Below the pieces are notes generated by a model, which did no database searches, was not told the origin of the DNA, and was given only the letters and a program-made list of their open reading frames with translations. The translations under genes and the position numbers were made by a program. From positions 1,998,501-2,062,500 of the forward strand of contig NZ_CP051677.1 of assembly GCF_012849055.1 (NCBI RefSeq): a stretch of DNA of 64,000 nucleotides. The letters run 5' to 3'. Below, piece after piece: positions 40,606 to 49,979 of the stretch. The DNA comes from Spirosoma rhododendri. GTDB lineage: Bacteria > Bacteroidota > Bacteroidia > Cytophagales > Spirosomataceae. Position 1 is the stretch's first letter. Each line of letters begins with the position of its first letter.

Positions 40606-41712
40606 ATGGCAACGGATACATACAACCAAGTTGAAGAGAAGAGTGCTGTAAAAACGTATTTACCGCGCATCATTATTGCCATCGTGCTGATCGTCGGCGC
40701 GTATTTTGGCTATCAGGCCTACCACCACGGTCAACTGTATGAGTCGACCGACAACGCGCAGATCGAAGGCAACACGGCCCCCGTACTGGCCCGCGTGGCC
40801 GGGTACGTGCAGACGGTTGACGTCAAAGATTACGCAACCGTAAAACAGGGTCAGCCGCTCGTAACCATTGACCCACAGGAATACGATGTGGCACTGGCGC
40901 AGGTACAGGCCGACTACCAGCAGTCGCTGGCGGATCTGGCAACGGCCCGGGCCGATCTGCAAAACGCACAGGCCAACGCTGGCAACGTAGCGCAGAACCT
41001 GCGGGTAGCCCAGTCGAATGCGGCCGTGCAGGCGGTTCGGCGCGATAAGGCCCAGGCTGACCTGAAACGGGATCAGAACCTGTATCAGGCCCAGTCGCTG
41101 ACGCAGAAACAACTGGAAGATTCGCGTAACACGGTCGACGTGCAGGCAAAGCAGTACCAGGCTAACGAAGCACAGATTGCGCTGGCCCGCAGTTCGCAGG
41201 GGATCGCGTCGGCGGGTATCGCCAGAGCGCAGGCCAACATCGAGAAAATTCAGGCCGTGTTGAAGGTGAAACAGGCGGCCATCGACGCTGCCAAACTCAA
41301 AGTCGGTTACGCCCGGCTGACAGCCCCGATCAGCGGTAAAATTGGCCGGAAAAACGTAATTGTGGGGCAGTATGTGCAGCCCGGACAGACGCTGTTCACG
41401 ATCGTCGATGATTCGGTATTCTGGGTAATTGCCAACTTCAAGGAAACCCAGCTGGCGAACATGCAGATCGGTCAGCCGGTCGATGTCAAGGTTGATGCCT
41501 ACCCTGATCTCAAGATCGAAGGCCGCGTGGCTTCGCTGGCCGACGCTACGGGTGCCCGCACGGCGCTGCTGCCTCCCGACAACGCATCGGGCAACTTCGT
41601 TAAAATAACCCAGCGCGTTCCGGTGAAGATCGAGATCGTGAACCCGGAAAAATACAAAAGCAAGCTGCGCGCCGGATTGAGCGTCGACGCTGAAGTTCGC
41701 GTAGCTAACTAG
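40606..41712 (+). CDS. emrA: EmrA-type membrane fusion protein of a drug efflux pump
   Basis: A 368-aa HlyD/EmrA-family adaptor with one N-terminal membrane helix (IIIAIVLIVGAYFGYQAYHH), a lipoyl half-domain (TDNAQIEGNTAPVLARVAGYV), a long coiled-coil hairpin (about 95-220) and the second lipoyl and barrel part (RLTAPISGKIGRKNVIVGQYVQPGQTLFTIV). It links the inner-membrane EmrB-like pump to the TolC-like channel encoded downstream. Confidence 0.93.
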   Translation: MATDTYNQVEEKSAVKTYLPRIIIAIVLIVGAYFGYQAYHHGQLYESTDNAQIEGNTAPVLARVAGYVQTVDVKDYATVKQGQPLVTIDPQEYDVALAQVQADYQQSLADLATARADLQNAQANAGNVAQNLRVAQSNAAVQAVRRDKAQADLKRDQNLYQAQSLTQKQLEDSRNTVDVQAKQYQANEAQIALARSSQGIASAGIARAQANIEKIQAVLKVKQAAIDAAKLKVGYARLTAPISGKIGRKNVIVGQYVQPGQTLFTIVDDSVFWVIANFKETQLANMQIGQPVDVKVDAYPDLKIEGRVASLADATGARTALLPPDNASGNFVKITQRVPVKIEIVNPEKYKSKLRAGLSVDAEVRVAN

Positions 41713-41724
41713 GAGTTGTAGGGT

Positions 41725-41847
41725 TGTAAAGTTGGATAGTTGTAGAGTTGGCTGACGCGCCCTGTCTGACAACAGATAGGCTGACGCGTCCCAGCGTGGA
41801 ACCGCAACTACAACATTAAAACTCTACAACCATCCAACTCTACAACT
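41725..41847. repeat. Intergenic inverted repeat between emrA and emrB
   Basis: Arms at about 41725-41751 and 41821-41847 (GTTGTAGAGTTGGATGGTTG words) pair with only a few mismatches across a spacer that also holds GGCTGACGCG twice. It is inside the operon and ends 10 bases before the emrB ATG. Confidence 0.75.
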
Positions 41848-41857
41848 TCAAAGAAAA

Positions 41858-43438
41858 ATGGCTCAACAATCTGGATTTGGTCGGTGGATCGTCGTGATTA
41901 CGGCGGTTTCGGCGGCTATCATGGAACTGATCGACACGTCAATCGTGAACGTCGGTCTGAACGACATTGCCGGAAACCTGGGGGCTACCATCGAAGACGT
42001 ATCGTGGGTTGTTACTTCCTACGGTATCGCCAACGTGATTGTGATTCCGATGACGGGTTTCCTCCAGAAATACTTCGGGCGGAAGAATTACTACATCGGC
42101 TCGATTATCCTGTTTACGCTGGCGTCGTATGGTTGCGGTATCTCGACCGACCTTTGGACACTCGTTTTCTTCCGGTTCTTACAAGGCGTAGGCGGTGGGG
42201 CGTTGCTGTCGACCTCGCAGGGGATCATGTTCGACGCTTTTCCGCCCTCGCAGCGGGCTACCGCGTCGGCCCTGTTCGGACTCGGTATCGTATTGGGACC
42301 GACGTTTGGCCCTACGCTGGGCGGCTATATCATCGATAATTTCCACTGGAGCTGGATGTTCTACATCAACGTTCCGGTCGGGATTCTGGCGGTATTTCTG
42401 AGCCTGACTTACGTCGAGAAAAAGCCCGACGAGATCGACATCGATCGGCGGCAGATACGCATCGACTACTTCGGAATTATCCTGCTGACCGTCGGTGTCG
42501 GGGCGTTGCAATACGTGCTGGAGCGGGGTGAGTCCGACGACTGGTTCGACGACAACGTGATTATATACCTGACCGGTGCGGCCGTTGTGGCGATACCGCT
42601 CTTTATCTGGTGGCAGCTCTACGGCACACGGTCGCCGGTGCTTGATCTGCGGGTGTTGAAAAACACCAATCTGGCGGTCGGGGCTATCCTGCTGTTCGTT
42701 GTGGGGTATGGGCTGTTTACGTCGGTGCTGCTCTACCCGCTGTTTGTGCAGCGAATCATCGGCTTTACGGCGACTAAGACCGGTACGATGCTGATTCCAG
42801 GTGGGGCCATTGCTGCGTTCTGTTTTCCGCTTGTCGGTAAAATTCTCAGCAAGGGCGTGTCGCCCCGGTACGTGGTGATGGCGGGTTACGTCGTATTTGC
42901 CACGTTTTGCTTCATGATGTCGACGTACAACGCTGAGACGCAGGACCCCGATTTTCTGAAGGCACTACTCGTTCGGGGTGTCGGGCTGGCGCTGGTCAAC
43001 GTACCGCTCATCAACTCGTCAGTGTCGACGCTGGCGGTGGCCGAATTGCCTACGGGTATTGCCATCACCAACATGATGCGGCAACTGGGCGGGGCGTTCG
43101 GGGTAGCCATCACGAACACGTACGTTACGCAGCGGGCCGCCGTCCATCGCGGTGATCTGATCGTGAATACATCGCCGGAGAATCCGCTGTTTACCGACCG
43201 GATCAATGCGCTGACACAGGGCCTGGCATCAAAAGGCATCAACGCGCTGGACGCTGTAACGGGTGCGTATCGCAACCTCGACCTGATTATTCAGAAACAG
43301 TCGCTGATGCTGGCCTACCTCGACACGTTCAAGCTGGCGGGGCTGTTCTTCGTCGTTTCGTTTCCCCTACTATTCTTTATCAAAAATCGCAAAATGGACG
43401 CGGCCACCGCGAAGGCCGTCGCCGATGCAGCGCACTAA
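41858..43438 (+). CDS. emrB: DHA2 family MFS drug:H+ antiporter (EmrB type)
   Basis: A 526-aa transporter with about 14 membrane helices. Family motifs are LIDTSIVNVGLNDIAGNLGA (motif D1), VVTSYGIANVIVIPMTGFLQKYFGRKNYY (motif A region) and GIVLGPTFGPTLGGYI (motif C, antiporter signature). It should expel hydrophobic toxins through EmrA and the TolC-like channel. Confidence 0.94.
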   Translation: MAQQSGFGRWIVVITAVSAAIMELIDTSIVNVGLNDIAGNLGATIEDVSWVVTSYGIANVIVIPMTGFLQKYFGRKNYYIGSIILFTLASYGCGISTDLWTLVFFRFLQGVGGGALLSTSQGIMFDAFPPSQRATASALFGLGIVLGPTFGPTLGGYIIDNFHWSWMFYINVPVGILAVFLSLTYVEKKPDEIDIDRRQIRIDYFGIILLTVGVGALQYVLERGESDDWFDDNVIIYLTGAAVVAIPLFIWWQLYGTRSPVLDLRVLKNTNLAVGAILLFVVGYGLFTSVLLYPLFVQRIIGFTATKTGTMLIPGGAIAAFCFPLVGKILSKGVSPRYVVMAGYVVFATFCFMMSTYNAETQDPDFLKALLVRGVGLALVNVPLINSSVSTLAVAELPTGIAITNMMRQLGGAFGVAITNTYVTQRAAVHRGDLIVNTSPENPLFTDRINALTQGLASKGINALDAVTGAYRNLDLIIQKQSLMLAYLDTFKLAGLFFVVSFPLLFFIKNRKMDAATAKAVADAAH

Positions 43439-43443
43439 AGGCT

Positions 43444-43535
43444 AGTTTGAGGTTTAAGGTTTTGTGTTCAAGGTTGGCATAATGAACGGCCGCCGGAGGA
43501 ACACTAAACAGTAGACCTCAAACCTTAAACCGACT
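43444..43535. repeat. Intergenic inverted repeat between emrB and tolC genes
   Basis: AGTTTGAGGTTTAAGGTT-type left arm and ACCTCAAACCTTAAACCGA right arm (from 43515), imperfectly paired, ending 3 bases before the ATG at 43539. Confidence 0.7.
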
Positions 43536-43538
43536 AAA

Positions 43539-44870
43539 ATGAAACTCTCCATACTTACCATTCTTTCCCTGTTGACGGCTGGTTTGGTGCGGGCGCAAAC
43601 GCAACCCACCGACCTGACTTTACCGGGTGACCTGCGGACGCTGATTCAGCAGGCCAACACGAACTATCCGGTGCTGAAACAACAGCAGCAATTGATTCAG
43701 GCCGGTGAAGTGCGGGTCGATATTGCCCGCACGGCGATGCGCCCACAGGTCAACCTGAACGGCTCGTACACGTACATCACGCCGGTACCGAGTGTGACCT
43801 TCCCGATCAACGGGACGGAAGCGGTGCTGAAATTGGCTCCGAACAACAACATCAACGGCAACGTATCGGTCGGGCAGACGATTTACGATTTTGGCCGCAC
43901 CGACGCAGCGATCAAGCAGGCTGCTGATAACGTACAGATTCTGCGCCGGAATTTTGAACTGACTCAGCAGACAATCGGGTATCAGGTGGCGGCTGCATAC
44001 TACGGCATCGGTTACCTGCAACAGGCGATCATCGTGCAGGATTCGGTTATCCGGACGGCGGGTGCCAATGTGCGGTTACTCTCTCAGCGACTGCAAAACG
44101 GCGACGCCCTGCCGTATGACGTGCTGACGCAGCAGGTACGCGTAAAAGCATCGACCAACCGCAAAATTGAACTGCAAAATCAGCTTGAACGACAAATTGC
44201 CCAGCTAACCTTCCTGACGGGAAATGCTAACATTGATATAAGTCAGGCTGCACAGCAGTTCAAGCTGGGCATGACGACGGCGGCCGTATCGCTGTTCGAC
44301 GTAAACGGGCAATTGCAGTCGGCGGCTGCGGGAAATAAAGAGGTGCTGTTGGCGCAGGATCGGGTGAAGGCGGCCGAAACGGATATTCTGGTGACGAACA
44401 AAGCCGGGATGCCGAACTTTGGCTTCAGCGGTACGGCCGGTTACAAAAACGGCTATCCGCTGAACGTCGAGCAACTACGGTCGAACGTAGCCGCCGGTGT
44501 CGCGCTGACGATTCCATTGTATGCCGGTAAGCGGTATCAATTGCAGAATCAGGCGGCCCAACTGAACCTGAACGCCAGCCGGTACGCTGTAGAAACGGCC
44601 AATGCGCAGCTTCGGCAGAACATTGCTTTACTGAACGCTGATATTCGCAGCAACCAAACCCGGCTGGCCAACCTCGAAACGCAGGTGCTGCAATCGAGGC
44701 AGGCACTCGACATTGCCAACGCTCGTCTGCGAAACGGTGTCATCACGAACGTAGAGTTGCAAAGTGCCGAAACGGGCGTCGAAGAAGCTGAACTTGGTCG
44801 TTTAACGTTTCAATATCAGTTGCTATTGAACCAGTTGGAGTTGAAGCGGCTACTCGGCGAGTCGTTGTAG
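43539..44870 (+). CDS. TolC family outer membrane efflux protein
   Basis: A 443-aa exported protein (signal peptide MKLSILTILSLLTAGLVRAQ) with two outer-membrane-efflux repeats: DLRTLIQQANTNYPVLKQQQ ... VGQTIYDFGRTDAAIKQA and LNVEQLRSNVAAGVALTIPL ... RLRNGVITNVELQSAETGVEEAEL. It is the outer-membrane channel of the tripartite pump and the third gene of the MarR-controlled operon. Confidence 0.93.
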   Translation: MKLSILTILSLLTAGLVRAQTQPTDLTLPGDLRTLIQQANTNYPVLKQQQQLIQAGEVRVDIARTAMRPQVNLNGSYTYITPVPSVTFPINGTEAVLKLAPNNNINGNVSVGQTIYDFGRTDAAIKQAADNVQILRRNFELTQQTIGYQVAAAYYGIGYLQQAIIVQDSVIRTAGANVRLLSQRLQNGDALPYDVLTQQVRVKASTNRKIELQNQLERQIAQLTFLTGNANIDISQAAQQFKLGMTTAAVSLFDVNGQLQSAAAGNKEVLLAQDRVKAAETDILVTNKAGMPNFGFSGTAGYKNGYPLNVEQLRSNVAAGVALTIPLYAGKRYQLQNQAAQLNLNASRYAVETANAQLRQNIALLNADIRSNQTRLANLETQVLQSRQALDIANARLRNGVITNVELQSAETGVEEAELGRLTFQYQLLLNQLELKRLLGESL

Positions 44871-44880
44871 TAGAATCGAA

Positions 44881-44952
44881 TAACCCCTAAATCCCCTGAA
44901 GGGGACTTTGCTCGCCTATGAACAAAGTCCCCTTCAGGGGATTTAGGGGTTA
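44881..44952. repeat. 30-bp perfect inverted repeat (AATCCCCTGAAGGGG)
   Basis: Arms 44881-44910 and 44923-44952 are exact reverse complements with a 12-base loop. It lies between convergent genes and probably also acts as a terminator for both. The CCCCTGAAGGGG core links it to the repeats at 32676 and 54087. Confidence 0.9.
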
Positions 44953-44967
44953 TTTCGTCCTGGTAAA

Positions 44968-45678
44968 CTACGGCTCCATCGCTACCAGCGACGTGCCGCG
45001 CAGTACCGGAATAACGTCGTAGAGGTCGTGTTGCAGGCAGTAGGTGATATCTTTCTGAATGCCCAGCTTTTGCAGCCGCCGGATGTGCGACGCGTTCGCC
45101 ATAAAACCGATCAGGTTATCTTTCCCCTGCTCATACAGCCGACCCGCCATAATGGCGCTATCCTCGGCTAGTGCGTAACTGGTTTTGAGTCGTTCGACCA
45201 GGGCTCCGGCAAACAGCGTATCTTCCAGGTTGACCCGGCCTTTCCAGCCAGCACAAAGCACCAGCACATCGTATGGTTCGGTGCGTAGGTAGCTGGCAAT
45301 GGCTTCCAGATTCAGGAACGACCCGACCAGCACTTTCACCGCCGACCGCGATTTGGTAATGGCCAGCGTACCGTTGGTCGTGGTCATCGCCACGTCGAGG
45401 CCCCGGATACGCTCGTCCATATACGTGAACGGCGAATTGTCCAGCTCGAAGCCTTCTACCTTCTGCGCGTTTCGCTCGGCAGCCGCCAGAAAACCGCGTT
45501 CCTGATAGCGCTGGCACTCTTCAATGGTTGCAACAGGAACGATGCTCTTCACGCCGTAGGCGAAGGCCGTAACCATGCAACTCGTCGCCCGGAACACGTC
45601 GGCCACAACCACGATGGTATTTTCCATGCGGTGCAGGTCGAGCAGGTCAGGCGTTAAACAGACGTCAATTTGTTTCAT
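44968..45678 (-). CDS. comB: 2-phosphosulfolactate phosphatase (ComB family)
   Basis: A 236-aa Mg-dependent phosphatase of the ComB family. Signatures: VVVADVFRATSCMVTAFAYG, AAERNAQKVEGFELDNSPF, MTTTNGTLAI, CAGWKGRVNLEDTLFAGAL. In methanogens ComB makes sulfolactate for coenzyme M. Bacteria outside that pathway carry it with an uncertain role, possibly sulfolactate or another small sulfonate. The neighbouring genes do not form a coenzyme M pathway. Confidence 0.9.
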   Translation of the reverse strand: MKQIDVCLTPDLLDLHRMENTIVVVADVFRATSCMVTAFAYGVKSIVPVATIEECQRYQERGFLAAAERNAQKVEGFELDNSPFTYMDERIRGLDVAMTTTNGTLAITKSRSAVKVLVGSFLNLEAIASYLRTEPYDVLVLCAGWKGRVNLEDTLFAGALVERLKTSYALAEDSAIMAGRLYEQGKDNLIGFMANASHIRRLQKLGIQKDITYCLQHDLYDVIPVLRGTSLVAMEP

Positions 45679-45692
45679 AGTGGGTGTTAATG

Positions 45693-45786
45693 TGAACTGT
45701 GATTCTTATGATTACACAGATTGCCCTGATTCAAAAGAAAAAAAGAAATCATAGTCCATCAGCGTAATCATAAAAATCACAGTTCA
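45693..45786. repeat. TGAACTGTGATT inverted repeat
   Basis: Arms 45693-45721 and 45758-45786 pair over 29 positions with a few mismatches (TGAACTGTGATT / AATCACAGTTCA ends). The interior contains AAATCATAGTCCATCAGCG, also found twice at 46978-47160. Confidence 0.8.
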
Positions 45787-45802
45787 GACAATCACAGAAA
45801 AA

Positions 45803-46891
45803 TCAGCGAACGAAAGGGAGTTTAACGACTTCGGCCTTGAGCAGTTTGTCGCGGACTTTGATATAGATGGTGCTGCCGGGTTTGCTCAGCGCAGTTGGGA
45901 CGTAACCCAGACCGATGCCTTTACCCAGCGTCGGCGACTGTGTACCCGATGTAACGTCGCCGATCGTATTACCGTCGGCGTCGGCGATTTCGTAGTGGCC
46001 ACGTGGAATCCCCCGGTCGATCATGGTGAAGCCGACGAGTTTGCGAGGGACGCCCTGCTCTTTCTGCTGCTTCAAAACGTCGGCGTCGATGAAGTCGTGG
46101 GTGAATTTCGTAACCCAGCCAAGTCCCGCTTCGATGGGGGAGGTTTCGTCGGTAATGTCGTTGCCGTAGAGGTTGTAGCCCATTTCCAGCCGCAGCGTGT
46201 CGCGCGCACCCAGGCCAATGGGTTTGATACCGTAAGGCGCACCCGCTTCCATAATGGCGTTCCAGACGGATTCGGCCTGATGGTTCGAGACGTAAATCTC
46301 AAAGCCACCCGCCCCCGTGTAACCCGTTGCCGATACGATCACGTTGGCGCAACCCGCGAAGTTGGTTTTGACGAATGTGTAGTAGCCAATAGCGTCGAGG
46401 TTCTCCTCGGTCAACGACTGCATGGCTTTGGCGGCCATCGGCCCCTGCACGGCGAACAGGCTCATGTCGTCGGAAATGTTGATCATCTCCACCGCCCCGT
46501 CGGTGTTGTACTGACTGATCCAGTTCCAGTCTTTGTCGATGTTCGACGCGTTGACGACTAGCATATACTCGTGCTCGTTAATACGATATACCAGCAGATC
46601 GTCGATGATACCGCCTTTGCCGTTGGGCAGGTAGCTGTACTGTACCTTGCCGTCGTAGAGCGCGTGGGCGTCGTTGGCCGACACGCGGTTGATCAGGTCG
46701 ATCGCGTGTTCGCCCTTGAGTATAAACTCGCCCATGTGCGACACGTCGAACACGCCAACGCTGTTGCGGACGGTATTGTGCTCATCCAGATCGGATGAAT
46801 AGCGAACGGGCATTTCAAAACCCGCAAACGGTACGATCTTCGCACCGGCCTGTTGATGAGTTGAATGAAGGGGAACTTGCTTGAGCGACAT
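45803..46891 (-). CDS. gcvT: Glycine cleavage system T protein (aminomethyltransferase)
   Basis: A 362-aa tetrahydrofolate-dependent aminomethyltransferase of the glycine cleavage complex. Motifs: AGAKIVPFAGFEMPVRYSS, GVFDVSHMGEF, INRVSANDAHAL, ATGYTGAGGFEIYV, GLGARDTLRLEMGYNLYGND. Start ATG 46891 is chosen because a good -7 box (46911-46918) lies just upstream; in-frame codons to 47059 fall in repeat DNA. gcvH and gcvP are not nearby. Confidence 0.95.
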   Translation of the reverse strand: MSLKQVPLHSTHQQAGAKIVPFAGFEMPVRYSSDLDEHNTVRNSVGVFDVSHMGEFILKGEHAIDLINRVSANDAHALYDGKVQYSYLPNGKGGIIDDLLVYRINEHEYMLVVNASNIDKDWNWISQYNTDGAVEMINISDDMSLFAVQGPMAAKAMQSLTEENLDAIGYYTFVKTNFAGCANVIVSATGYTGAGGFEIYVSNHQAESVWNAIMEAGAPYGIKPIGLGARDTLRLEMGYNLYGNDITDETSPIEAGLGWVTKFTHDFIDADVLKQQKEQGVPRKLVGFTMIDRGIPRGHYEIADADGNTIGDVTSGTQSPTLGKGIGLGYVPTALSKPGSTIYIKVRDKLLKAEVVKLPFVR

Positions 46892-46910
46892 GAGCACTAC
46901 GGTTATCCCA

Positions 46911-46918
46911 CAAAGGTA
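46911..46918 (-). promoter_or_regulatory. -7 box of gcvT
   Basis: On the minus strand TACCTTTG matches TAnnTTTG, 20 bases before the ATG at 46891, giving a very short leader. No clear -33 element was found. Confidence 0.6.
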
Positions 46919-46928
46919 CAAATCGATT

Positions 46929-47160
46929 GCCTTTGTCCTGAACTGTGATTTTCTTGATTGTCTGAACTGTGACCGTCTTGAACTTTGATTTTTGTGATTT
47001 ATTGATTTCGCTGATTCAAAGGAAAAATCATAGCCCATCAGCGTAATCACACGAATCACAGTTCAGATAATCTTGAACTATGATTCGTGTGATTCATTGA
47101 TTACCCAGATTCACGAGGAAAAAGAAATCACAGCCCATCAGCGTAATCAGTGAGAATCAC
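46929..47160. repeat. Tandem copies of the TGAACTGTGATT repeat
   Basis: Two adjacent imperfect copies (about 46978-47066 and 47072-47160), preceded by two fragments (TGAACTGTGA at 46939 and 46963), fill most of the 308-base gap between gcvT and the MFS gene. Each copy has the layout TTGAACT.TGATT ... GGAAAAA ... CCCATCAGCGTAATCA ... AATCAC, like the copy at 45693. Confidence 0.8.
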
Positions 47161-47199
47161 ACGGGGCCGCCCGGCGGTTCAAGACAATCAAACATTACT

Positions 47200-48489
47200 A
47201 TGACGCCTATCTCTCCTCGTCGACTTAAAGCAATTCTGGGTGGTTCCGTTGGTAACCTGGTCGAGTGGTACGACTGGTACGCGTATTCGGCCTTTGCGCT
47301 GTATTTCTCTGGGGCCTTCTTTCCCGCTGGTGATGCTACCGCGCAGCTACTCAACACGGCAGGCATTTTCGCGCTGGGCTTTCTGATGCGACCCATCGGT
47401 GGGTGGTTGTTCGGTACGTTGGCCGACCGGATCGGGCGGAAACGGGCCATGACGACATCGGTACTGCTGATGTCTGTGGGATCATTGCTGATTGCCTGCA
47501 TTCCGACGTATGCGTCGATTGGGCTGGCGGCTCCGGCGGTGCTGCTACTAGCCCGGCTGCTTCAGGGGCTGAGTGTCGGGGGCGAATACGGCGTGTCGGC
47601 GACCTACCTGAGTGAAATGGCGACGCCCGACCGTCGCGGTTTTTATTCCAGCTTTCAGTACGTGACGCTCATTGGCGGGCAACTCATCGCGCTCGGCATA
47701 CAACTGATCCTGCAAAAACTGCTGCTGACAGAAGACCAACTTCACGACTGGGGCTGGCGCATTCCGTTTGTCATTGGCGCAATTCTGTCGGTCGTGGCGC
47801 TGTACCTACGTCGGCACCTCGACGAAACGCAGGCATTCGAAGCCCAGCAGACTCAACCGCAGGAACGGAAAGGCACGGTGCGTGAACTGCTCCGCCATCC
47901 TAAAGCCGTGTTAACCGTTGTTGGTCTGACGCTGGGTGGTACGCTGGCGTTTTATACGTATACGACATACATGCAGAAATTTCTGGTCAACACGGTACAC
48001 CTGACCAAAGGGCAATCGACGCTGATTTCGTTTTTGTCGCTGCTGATTTTTGCGGCTATGCAACCTTTGTTTGGCCTGCTCTCCGATCGTATCGGTCGTC
48101 GGCCCCTGCTGCTTGGTTTCGGTGTGTTTGGTACGTTGGCTACGGTACCGCTACTAACGGCGTTGAGCCACGCGTCAGGGCAGTGGGAAGCGTTTTTTAT
48201 TCTGCTGCTGGCACTGATAATCGTCAGCGGTTACACGAGCATCAACGCCGTCGTGAAAGCTGAACTATTTCCGGCGGAAGTGCGGGCACTGGGTGTAGGG
48301 TTACCCTACGCACTGACGGTCGCTATCTTCGGCGGTACGGCTGAATACATCGCGCTGCTGTTCAAAAACCTCGGCCACGAATCGTACTTCTACTGGTACA
48401 TCACCGGAGCCATCGCCATTTCGCTCGTCGTCTATCTGTTCATGGCCGACACCAAAAAGACGTCGAAACTCAACCAAGACCCGGTCTGA
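47200..48489 (+). CDS. MFS metabolite:H+ symporter (KgtP/ShiA-like)
   Basis: A 429-aa transporter with 12 membrane helices. GNLVEWYDWYAYSAFALYFS and MRPIGGWLFGTLADRIGRKRAM are signatures of the metabolite:H+ symporter family (alpha-ketoglutarate, proline/betaine, citrate and similar substrates), as is LQGLSVGGEYGVSATYLSEMA. The exact substrate is not predictable. Monocistronic. Confidence 0.92.
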   Translation: MTPISPRRLKAILGGSVGNLVEWYDWYAYSAFALYFSGAFFPAGDATAQLLNTAGIFALGFLMRPIGGWLFGTLADRIGRKRAMTTSVLLMSVGSLLIACIPTYASIGLAAPAVLLLARLLQGLSVGGEYGVSATYLSEMATPDRRGFYSSFQYVTLIGGQLIALGIQLILQKLLLTEDQLHDWGWRIPFVIGAILSVVALYLRRHLDETQAFEAQQTQPQERKGTVRELLRHPKAVLTVVGLTLGGTLAFYTYTTYMQKFLVNTVHLTKGQSTLISFLSLLIFAAMQPLFGLLSDRIGRRPLLLGFGVFGTLATVPLLTALSHASGQWEAFFILLLALIIVSGYTSINAVVKAELFPAEVRALGVGLPYALTVAIFGGTAEYIALLFKNLGHESYFYWYITGAIAISLVVYLFMADTKKTSKLNQDPV

Positions 48490-48496
48490 CACGGGC

Positions 48497-49942
48497 TTAC
48501 TCCAGCGCGAAATTGATCGGCAGGTTGTACTTGACCCGGACAGGCTCACCCCGCAACGCCCCGGGTTTCCACTTGCCACTCATTGCCTTTACGACCCGCA
48601 GGGCTTCCTGATCGATTGATGGCGAGATACCCTTGATTACTTCATAGTCGCATAGCGTACCATCGGTGCAGACAACGAAGCTGACGAAGACGCGACCCTC
48701 TTGCCCCTTTTTCTGAGCGTCGACGGGGTAGCGTAGTGTGCGCGAGAGGAAGCTGCCAAGCCCCGGTATGCCGCCCGGAAACTCCGGTTGCTGTTCCCGA
48801 ACCTTATAAACGACGGGGGCCTTGTCGGCCTTCTGCATCCGGCCAGACTGAAGCACACCCTTGTCGTACTGTTCCTCGTAGCTATATGAGCCGTCTTCAT
48901 ACCGGCCCATCCATTTGCCATGCTGCCGCCCGTTGAGGTATGAGCCGTGTTCGATATAAGTCGTTTTTCGCGACGAATCGGCGTAAGAGGTGCGGTTTGA
49001 CGTGTAATCGACCGTGCCCGTGCCATCTTTCACTGTTTGTTTGCCCTCGGCGGTCCAGTACGCCAGTACCCGCGCCGGGCTTTCACTCGCCAGGTACGAG
49101 CCTTCATCCAGGCGAACCTGTCGTATCTGCCCACTGGGGTACCACGATGTCACGATGGTCTGATCATCGTCTTTGCGACCCGCTTCGGCTAGAAGCCCGT
49201 TCTCATGGTACTTACTCGGATAGCCAGTTTCGCGGCCGTTGTCGTAGCTCGTTACGCCAAGTAGTGTACCGTCTGTACTCAGTTCGTACACGTTATAAAT
49301 CCACAGCTTATCGTTGCTTCGATAGCCAATTTTCTCCGTCGGCTTCCCCGATCGGGTGCTTTTTTCGCGTAGGAGCGGAAGGCGATTATCTTCAGTCCAC
49401 TTGTTTTGGTTCTGCACATAAACAATCATATCACCATTGGGTAGCCCCAGGCTATCGAGCGAAATTTCCTGCCTGTACTTAGCTGTAGCGGGGTCGGTCG
49501 TTGCGCGCATATCTTCCCCGAAATAATAGATTCGCTTTCCGTCTTTGTAAGGAAATGGGGCCGATGTTGGAAACATGACGGGTACCATCACCGCCTGCCG
49601 GACCGGAACTGCTCCCTTCTTAGCCGGTTGCCACGCACTGAACAATTGGAATACACGCAGGGCTTCCCGGTCGAGGTCGGGCCGGAGCGATTTCAGCAGG
49701 GCGACCTCGGTGATGCGTCCGTCTGGCTCAACAACGCCTTTGACGAGTATGCGCCCGCCAATACCTTCCGACTCAGCCTGTATGGGCTTACGCAGATTAG
49801 CCTGCAAAAACGTAGTCAGGTACGACATGCCACCCCGGGGGACGGCCGCGCTGTCGACTTCGTAGTTCTGATAAACGGGCTGTTGGCTGAATCCGGCCAG
49901 CGAGAGAAACAAGCACAGACATAAGCAATAGATTAAGTTCAT
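48497..49942 (-). CDS. Periplasmic protein with TonB C-terminal domains at both ends and MORN-type repeats between
   Basis: A 481-aa exported protein (MNLIYCLCLCLFLSLAGFSQQ). Residues about 35-125 form one TonB_C-like domain (GGRILVKGVVEPDGRITEVALL, DREALRVFQLFSAWQPAKKG). About 190-370 holds MORN_2/YwqK-like repeats (NGLLAEAGRK, SWYPSGQIRQVRL, NGRQHGKWMGRYEDGSYSYEE). About 380-481 is a second, canonical TonB_C domain (VREQQPEFPGGIPGLGSFL, VKYNLPINFALE). There is no membrane anchor as in normal TonB. It lies 37 bases downstream of a close paralogue. Confidence 0.82.
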   Translation of the reverse strand: MNLIYCLCLCLFLSLAGFSQQPVYQNYEVDSAAVPRGGMSYLTTFLQANLRKPIQAESEGIGGRILVKGVVEPDGRITEVALLKSLRPDLDREALRVFQLFSAWQPAKKGAVPVRQAVMVPVMFPTSAPFPYKDGKRIYYFGEDMRATTDPATAKYRQEISLDSLGLPNGDMIVYVQNQNKWTEDNRLPLLREKSTRSGKPTEKIGYRSNDKLWIYNVYELSTDGTLLGVTSYDNGRETGYPSKYHENGLLAEAGRKDDDQTIVTSWYPSGQIRQVRLDEGSYLASESPARVLAYWTAEGKQTVKDGTGTVDYTSNRTSYADSSRKTTYIEHGSYLNGRQHGKWMGRYEDGSYSYEEQYDKGVLQSGRMQKADKAPVVYKVREQQPEFPGGIPGLGSFLSRTLRYPVDAQKKGQEGRVFVSFVVCTDGTLCDYEVIKGISPSIDQEALRVVKAMSGKWKPGALRGEPVRVKYNLPINFALE

Positions 49943-49979
49943 AGCGTGGTTGTTGAACGAACGGAAGTAAGCACTGAAT

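Noticed and set aside
40660..41772. 370-codon open frame antisense to emrA
   Set aside because: It is a shadow of the adaptor gene and runs into the intergenic repeat.
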